The position numbers and the translations under genes were made by a program. From contig CAIPFS010000276.1 of assembly GCA_903864375.1 (NCBI GenBank), forward strand, positions 1-14,171: a stretch of 14,171 bases of DNA, written 5' to 3'. A model generated the notes under the pieces. The model was not told where the DNA came from and searched no databases. It worked only from the letters and a program-made list of their open reading frames with translations. Within the stretch, counting starts at the first letter, position 1; each line of letters begins with the position of its first letter. Of this stretch, positions 14,165 to 14,171 are shown one piece after another. This stretch comes from an uncultured Verrucomicrobiota bacterium (GTDB lineage Bacteria; Verrucomicrobiota; Verrucomicrobiia; Limisphaerales; UBA9464).

Positions 14165-14171
14165 AGATCGG
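14165..14171 (-). other. Probable adapter remnant at the right contig end
   Basis: The final seven bases, AGATCGG, equal the start of the reverse complement of the adapter found at 1-33. Seven bases alone could be chance, but the position at the exact contig end, the matching adapter at the other end and the broken SDR consensus at this point support an adapter origin. Confidence 0.75.

Overview
The window reads as one short assembled contig, not a slice of a longer one. Bases 1-33 are an exact Illumina read-1 adapter/primer. The last seven bases (14165-14171) match the start of the same adapter on the opposite strand. Both terminal genes are cut at those points. The genomic part is about 34-14164: GC-rich, densely coded and bacterial. 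Several gene types together suggest Verrucomicrobiota or a neighbouring PVC lineage: a short pseudopilin with the NNLK-ID-QKALW pattern, a TIM-barrel sugar isomerase next to a Gfo/Idh/MocA dehydrogenase, an SGNH hydrolase with accessory beta domains, and a secreted alpha/beta hydrolase. That placement is inferred from protein style; no rRNA or marker gene is present.

Left part (34-5823), all on the minus strand: an HrpB-like DExH helicase truncated by the contig end, preceded by a TMEM14-type small membrane protein; a 1014-residue TonB-dependent receptor with a clear intrinsic terminator behind it; a 722-base gene-free block (4559-5280) with three kinds of repeat or hairpin; and a PduO-type cobalamin adenosyltransferase.

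Middle part (5940-9433), plus strand: sugar phosphate isomerase/epimerase, Gfo/Idh/MocA oxidoreductase and a family 2 glycosyltransferase whose ATG overlaps the oxidoreductase stop. These three look like one transcription unit. An orphan type IV pilin-like protein follows after 111 bases. The isomerase and oxidoreductase probably act on the same sugar or cyclitol; the substrate cannot be read from sequence.

Right part (9436-14164): a large secreted alpha/beta hydrolase (minus) and a secreted SGNH hydrolase (plus) are divergently transcribed from a 103-base gap holding a perfect 8-bp inverted repeat, which suggests joint control of two exported esterase-type enzymes. Beyond the SGNH gene is an inverted octamer-repeat hairpin and the last 28 residues of an SDR oxidoreductase.

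I saw no CRISPR array, phage gene, transposase, rRNA or convincing tRNA, and no clear new defence or biosynthetic system. The least explained DNA is the repeat-rich block at about 4911-5210, whose octamer motif recurs at 13960-14032.
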